Made by a program: the position numbers and the translations under genes
NCBI GenBank assembly: GCA_963923455.1
Contig: CAWULT010000147.1
Location: 1-9,964 of the forward strand
Length of the DNA: 9,964 nt
Origin: CAWULT01 sp963923455
GTDB lineage: Bacteria; Acidobacteriota; Vicinamibacteria; Vicinamibacterales; UBA2999
Reading direction: 5' to 3'
Notes under the pieces: generated by a model
Told to the model about the DNA's origin: nothing
What the model saw: the letters and a program-made list of their open reading frames with translations, nothing else
Databases searched by the model: none
Shown: in pieces, positions 6,470 to 9,964 of the stretch
Position numbering within the stretch: the first letter of the stretch is position 1
How the letters are laid out: every line of letters begins with the position of its first letter

Positions 6470-6530
6470 CGTATCTTTTTGCCGCTATCGGCGCTCGGCA
6501 CGCGGCGCCTCGTGAACACCGACCTAAAGA

Positions 6531-6545
6531 GCAACTCCGGTGCCA
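6531..6545 (-). promoter_or_regulatory. Sigma-54 (-24/-12) promoter of the first pilin
   Basis: The minus strand reads TGGCAC (6545-6540), a 5-base spacer, then TTGC (6534-6531) followed by T, again a full match to the RpoN core. The predicted start of transcription is near 6519. The spacer sequence differs from that of the other pilin promoter (CGGAG versus TCGCG) while both boxes are identical, as expected if the boxes are under selection. Confidence 0.9.
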
Positions 6546-6655
6546 CTGCGGAGGGCCTGGCGCCTGGCGCTTGATAAACGCCTCAATATCAGAAGGTTAC
6601 CTCACGAATCCCGGGGCCGCCACCGGCGACGGAATCATGGACAATTCGCGGAACC

Positions 6656-6670
6656 TGACAAACAGCGTCA
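6656..6670. promoter_or_regulatory. Candidate PilR enhancer dyad of the first pilin
   Basis: TGACA-N5-CGTCA forms a 15-base imperfect dyad centred near 6663, about 144 bases upstream of the predicted transcription start, almost the same distance as at the other pilin. A 10-base word GCGAATTGTC occurs next to it on the minus strand (6649-6640) and also next to the other pilin's dyad on the plus strand (5691-5700). The gap from 6546 to 6875 between pilR and the pilin otherwise shows no convincing gene or strong terminator. Confidence 0.4.
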
Positions 6671-6875
6671 CCGCCGGGGTGCCACGATTTGGCGATCGGG
6701 CGCGTGGGGCGAGGCGGACTCGACACACCACTGCACGGCCCGGGCGCGCCGGCTCACGCCGGCGGCCGTCCACGCGCGCCGGATTGGCTGCCTCGATTCC
6801 GTCAGTTGAGACGCCGGAGGGCGGCGAACGGCCTGAAGCACCGGAAGACGTGGCCGGGCCTTGCCGCGGGACGGC

Positions 6876-8357
6876 TCACCGCAGCTTGTACTTCTTGACG
6901 TAGTACCGGAACGACCGGAAGCTCATGCCCAGCATCTCGGCGGCCTTCACCTGCACCCCCCCTGCGCGCTCGAGCGCCAGGCCGAGGTAGTGGCGGTAGA
7001 ACTCCTCCCCTTCCGCTTCGAGGTCGAAGCCGGCGGAGAGTTCTGGCAGCGTGTGCGCGCCCGCGCTCGACACGGACGCTGCCGTCGCGGCGCAGACCCC
7101 GCCGGCCTGCCGGGCGCGGAGGTGCTCGGGTAGGCTCTCGGGCAGGATCGAGGCCGACTGCTCGAGCGCGACGGCCCGCTCGATCACGTTCTCGAGCTCC
7201 CGGACGTTGCCCGGCCAATCGTACCCGGCCAGCAGCGCGAGGGCGTCCTGCGAGATCACACGGACGTCCTTCCTCATCTGCGTCGCGTACTTCGGGAGGA
7301 AGTGCTCGGCCAGCAACGCCACGTCCTCGCGGCGTTCGCGAAGAGGCGGCAGGTGAATCGGGATGACGTTGATCCGGTAGAAGAGATCCTCGCGGAACCT
7401 GCCGTCCGCGACCAGCTTCGGCAGGTCCTGGTTGGTCGCGGCGATCACCCGAATGTCGGCCGACACTTCGTCGGTGCCGCCGAGCCGCCGGAAGCGCCGC
7501 TCCTGCAGCACCCGCAGCAGCTTCACCTGCATCGTGGCGTTCATCTCCCCGATCTCGTCCAGGAAGATGCTGCCACGCTCGGCCACCTCGACCAGGCCCT
7601 TCCGGTTGGCGTCGGCGCCGGTGAACGCCCCGCGCATGTGCCCGAACAGTTCCGACTCGAGGAGCGTTTCGGGCACGGCACCGCAGTTCAGCGCGACGAA
7701 AGGATGGTCGCGGCGCAGCGAGTTGTAGTGGATCGCCCTGGCCACCATCTCCTTGCCCGTGCCCGACTCCCCGGTGATCAGGACGGTGCTGTTGGTCTTC
7801 GCCACCGTCTCGATCATCCGGAACAGCCCGAGCATCACGTCGCTGCGACCGATGATGTTCGAGAACTCGTGACTCGCGTGCAGCACGCGCTTCAGCAGCA
7901 CGTTCTCGCGTCTGAGGCGCGTGGCCTCGAGGTGCTGCCGCACCTTCAGCCGCAGCTCGTCCATGCTGAACGGCTTGGTCAGGTAGTCGACGGCGCCGAG
8001 GCGCATGGCCTCGACCGCGGTCTCGGTGGACGCGAAGGCCGTCATCATGAACGCCACGACGTCCCGATTCGCTTCCTTGGCGGCGCGCAGGACGTCGACG
8101 CCGGTCACGTCCGGCATGCGGATGTCGGACAGCAGCAGATCGAAGGGCTCCTGCTGCAGCTGCGCGATCGCCTGCCGGCCGTTCTCGGCCACCCGCACGT
8201 CGTACCCGTCGCGGCGAAGGACGATCGACAGCATCTCGCGCATCGAGGGCTCGTCATCGACGACGAGCACGCGCGGCTTCTGAGACGACGGCTCGGGCAG
8301 CGGCGGCGCCGGCGGCCGGGCCGACGGCCGGACCGCGTCGAGCGAGGCCTGGGTCAT
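6876..8357 (-). CDS. pilR: PilR-like NtrC-family sigma-54-dependent response regulator
   Basis: The 493-residue product has the three NtrC-type modules. After a Pro/Ala-rich N-terminal extension of about 27 residues, the receiver domain (28-145) shows acidic Asp34/Asp35, phospho-acceptor Asp78, Thr106 and Lys128. The AAA+ domain (about 167-405) has Walker A GESGTGKE (196-203), the sigma-54-contacting GAFTGA loop (243-248), Walker B IFLDEIGE (264-271), an arginine-finger region FREDLFYR (321-328) and WPGNVRELEN (381-390). The C-terminal Fis-type helix-turn-helix (about 450-493) ends in a basic tail. It should turn on sigma-54 transcription after phosphorylation by the overlapping PilS-like kinase. 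Its likely targets are the two pilin promoters downstream, both with consensus -24/-12 elements. The start at 8357 overlaps the kinase stop as ATGA. Other NtrC regulators share these domains, so PilR identity rests on context. Confidence 0.93.
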   Translation of the reverse strand: MTQASLDAVRPSARPPAPPLPEPSSQKPRVLVVDDEPSMREMLSIVLRRDGYDVRVAENGRQAIAQLQQEPFDLLLSDIRMPDVTGVDVLRAAKEANRDVVAFMMTAFASTETAVEAMRLGAVDYLTKPFSMDELRLKVRQHLEATRLRRENVLLKRVLHASHEFSNIIGRSDVMLGLFRMIETVAKTNSTVLITGESGTGKEMVARAIHYNSLRRDHPFVALNCGAVPETLLESELFGHMRGAFTGADANRKGLVEVAERGSIFLDEIGEMNATMQVKLLRVLQERRFRRLGGTDEVSADIRVIAATNQDLPKLVADGRFREDLFYRINVIPIHLPPLRERREDVALLAEHFLPKYATQMRKDVRVISQDALALLAGYDWPGNVRELENVIERAVALEQSASILPESLPEHLRARQAGGVCAATAASVSSAGAHTLPELSAGFDLEAEGEEFYRHYLGLALERAGGVQVKAAEMLGMSFRSFRYYVKKYKLR

Positions 8358-9964
8358 GCGCTCATCCTCACCGGCACCGGCGCGTCGGCCGCCTCCGCGA
8401 GGCGTTCGCGGCTCGGCAGGTGCACCCGGATCGTCGTCCCCTCACCGACCGTCGACGACACGTCGATCGTGCCCTGGCTCTCCGTGACGATACGGTGCAC
8501 GATGGCCAGCCCGAGGCCGGTGCCGCGCTCGAACGAGCTGCGGAACGGCTGGAAGATGCCCTCGATCTGGTCGGCCGGAATGCCGCAGCCCTCGTCCGAC
8601 ACGGTCACCAGGACTTCCCCGCCCGCCGCCGTGTCGACGTGGCGCGCCGACAGCCGCAGCCGTCCGCCGCCGGCCATGGCGCGCAGCCCGTTGGTCGCGA
8701 GGTTCCAGACGACCTGGCGGACCTGGTTCTCGTCGGCGTCGAGCCACACCGGATCGGGCGGCACGTCGATCTCGACGACGTGGCCCTCGCCCCCGCCGGT
8801 CCGGTTCCGGAGCAGCAGCGCGGTGTCGCGGACCGCCGCGCCGACGTCGATGCGGGTGATCGTCGACCGCTGCGGCCGCGCGTAATCCAGGAACGAGCGG
8901 ATCGTCTGGTTCAGGCGCTCCGACTCGCGCAGCACGATGTCCATCAGCTGGGCCTGCTCCGCCGAGAGGGGCAGTTCCTCGCGGAGCACCTGGATCGACC
9001 CCGACATCGAGGCCAGCGGGTTCCGGATCTCGTGCGCGATCCCCGCCGCCATCTCCCCGACGGCGGCCAGGCGCTGGCGGAGTCCGGCGTCGCGCTCGAG
9101 GCGCTTGACGTCGGTGACGTCCTGGAACGTGAACAGGTAGCCCAGCTGGCCGTCCGGGAACGTCAGCCGCCCCACCGTGACGCCGAGCTCGATCCGCCGC
9201 CGGTCGGCCGTCTCGAACGTGAAGTCGCTGCGGAGGCTGCGGAACTCCCCGAGGTCGAGCAGGCGCTCGCGCACGCCCACCGGCAGCCCCAGCACGTCGG
9301 CCGCCTGGCAGCCGACGGCCTCCCGCCCCGGCCGCCCGGTGATCACCGCGGCGGCCCGGTTGAAGGTCAGGATGCGGCCCTCGGCGTCGGCCGTCACGAG
9401 CCCGCTGACGAGGCTGTCGATGACGTGCTCGTCGAACGCGCGAAGGTCGGCGATGGCCGTCGAGGCGTCGACCAGACGGGTCCCGGCCGAGCGCAGACCC
9501 TCGGCCAGCGAGCCGGCGAGGACGGCGACCGCGAAGAACCCGCAGCCGTTGATCACGACGACGTACTGCGCGAACCGGATGCTCGGGAGCCCATCGGGAA
9601 TCCCGACCTCCCACTCGGGCAGCCCGAACTGCTGGACGAACGGGCTGGCCGCGTACTGCGCGACCACGACGGCCAGGTACAGCGCCGCGCTCAACCCCGC
9701 CACCTGCAACGCTCCCCGCCGGAAGCGGATGCGGCTGGCCGCGACGATGGGCAGGATGTACAGCGACGAGAAGTGACTGGTCACGCCGCCCGTGACGTGG
9801 ATGAACGCCGACACCAGGCACGCGTCCAGCCACAGCTGGAGGTCGACCAGCCACGGGTGACGCTCCACGAACCGCAGGGTGCCGAGATAGACGACGCTCA
9901 GTGCGTAGATCAGCCCGATCAGCAGGAAGAACGGGTCGACCGGAAACGCACCGGGCCGGCTCAG
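8354..9964 (-). CDS. pilS: PilS-like membrane sensor histidine kinase (N-terminus cut by window edge)
   Basis: The frame is open to the window edge, so 536 residues are visible and the true start lies outside. Numbering from the edge, hydrophobic helices lie at about 12-32, 43-55, 66-78, 87-105 and 134-152, forming a compact multi-pass sensor. It includes the segment HVTGGVTSHFSSLYILPI (56-73), like the TGG-x-x-S-x-x-S-LY motif of PilS proteins. A PAS domain follows (about 177-290), then the HisKA dimerisation helix with phospho-acceptor His311 in HEIRNPL. The ATPase domain has N-box Asn425 (NLATNG), DEGCGIP (457-463) and GTGLGLA (481-487). In Pseudomonas, PilS senses pilin in the membrane and adjusts pilA transcription through PilR. 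The same job is inferred here from the 4-base overlap with pilR and the pilins beyond. An in-frame GTG at 9868 would remove the first helix and is unlikely as the start. Confidence 0.92.
   Translation of the reverse strand: MSRPGAFPVDPFFLLIGLIYALSVVYLGTLRFVERHPWLVDLQLWLDACLVSAFIHVTGGVTSHFSSLYILPIVAASRIRFRRGALQVAGLSAALYLAVVVAQYAASPFVQQFGLPEWEVGIPDGLPSIRFAQYVVVINGCGFFAVAVLAGSLAEGLRSAGTRLVDASTAIADLRAFDEHVIDSLVSGLVTADAEGRILTFNRAAAVITGRPGREAVGCQAADVLGLPVGVRERLLDLGEFRSLRSDFTFETADRRRIELGVTVGRLTFPDGQLGYLFTFQDVTDVKRLERDAGLRQRLAAVGEMAAGIAHEIRNPLASMSGSIQVLREELPLSAEQAQLMDIVLRESERLNQTIRSFLDYARPQRSTITRIDVGAAVRDTALLLRNRTGGGEGHVVEIDVPPDPVWLDADENQVRQVVWNLATNGLRAMAGGGRLRLSARHVDTAAGGEVLVTVSDEGCGIPADQIEGIFQPFRSSFERGTGLGLAIVHRIVTESQGTIDVSSTVGEGTTIRVHLPSRERLAEAADAPVPVRMSA

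Noticed and set aside
6433..6519. Possible c-di-GMP (GEMM-I) riboswitch in the pilin leader, because of a CGGCAAA-type word and the link of that riboswitch class with pili
   Set aside because: Only one short word resembles the aptamer. The conserved GACGCAAAGCC segment and the second hairpin with its receptor are not visible, and the leader looks too short.
5899..6546. Longer version of the first pilin starting at 6546
   Set aside because: It would give a 47-residue leader and run through the sigma-54 promoter and predicted start of transcription; the GTG at 6432 has a ribosome binding site and a normal leader.
6812..6826. Possible terminator hairpin after pilR
   Set aside because: The stem is only 5 bases (CGCCG/CGGCG) and no U-tract follows on the minus strand.
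6546..6875. Short open frames in the gap between pilR and the first pilin
   Set aside because: None has a ribosome binding site with a recognisable protein, and the region is better explained as regulatory DNA.
7302..8885. Long plus-strand open frame of 527 codons opposite pilR and pilS
   Set aside because: It crosses two well-supported minus-strand genes and shows the low-complexity composition of an antisense shadow.

Overview
The window is a compact, GC-rich type IV pilus locus read entirely from the minus strand, so transcription runs from high to low coordinates. Genes are tightly packed, with several 1-4 base stop/start overlaps. The pilin N-termini and the region just after them (FTLIELL, then LLRARMSGNEASG and a YASSCG segment) resemble pilins I associate with Acidobacteriota, possibly Vicinamibacteria. 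The gene order also resembles the Myxococcus xanthus pilS-R-A-G-H-I-D cluster, so a myxobacterial or other deltaproteobacterial source cannot be excluded. The taxonomic call is inference from recalled family features, not from a search.

Layout in transcription order. (1) 9964-8354: PilS-like membrane sensor histidine kinase, N-terminus cut by the window edge. It overlaps (2) 8357-6876: PilR-like NtrC-family sigma-54 activator. (3) 6432-5899 and (4) 5515-4982: two tandem type IV major-pilin-like genes, both 177 codons and about 84% identical. Each has a consensus sigma-54 -24/-12 promoter upstream, a candidate activator dyad about 140 bases before the predicted start of transcription, and a strong intrinsic terminator after it. 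(5) 4856-3651: a VKOR-DsbA fusion (disulfide-bond-forming enzyme) behind its own near-consensus sigma-70 promoter. (6) 3587-2619, 2622-1816, 1816-926 and 929-162: an overlapping run coding for an ABC ATPase, an ABC-2 permease, a membrane-anchored TPR-like protein and prepilin peptidase PilD. (7) 165-1: the first 55 codons of another membrane protein, overlapping the pilD stop.

A coherent model is that PilS/PilR and sigma-54 control pilin dosage. PilD cleaves the pilins after the Gly of their leaders. The VKOR-DsbA fusion could oxidise the single conserved cysteine pair found in both pilins. The ABC transporter would play the still poorly defined role of M. xanthus PilGHI in pilus assembly. 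The first and third steps rest on family knowledge plus motifs seen here. The link between the disulfide enzyme and the pilins is inference.

The most interesting parts are the matched regulatory architecture of the two pilin genes, their different leaders (about 25 versus 87 bases), and the disulfide module placed inside the pilus cluster. I saw no RNA genes, insertion sequences, CRISPR arrays or other mobile elements.
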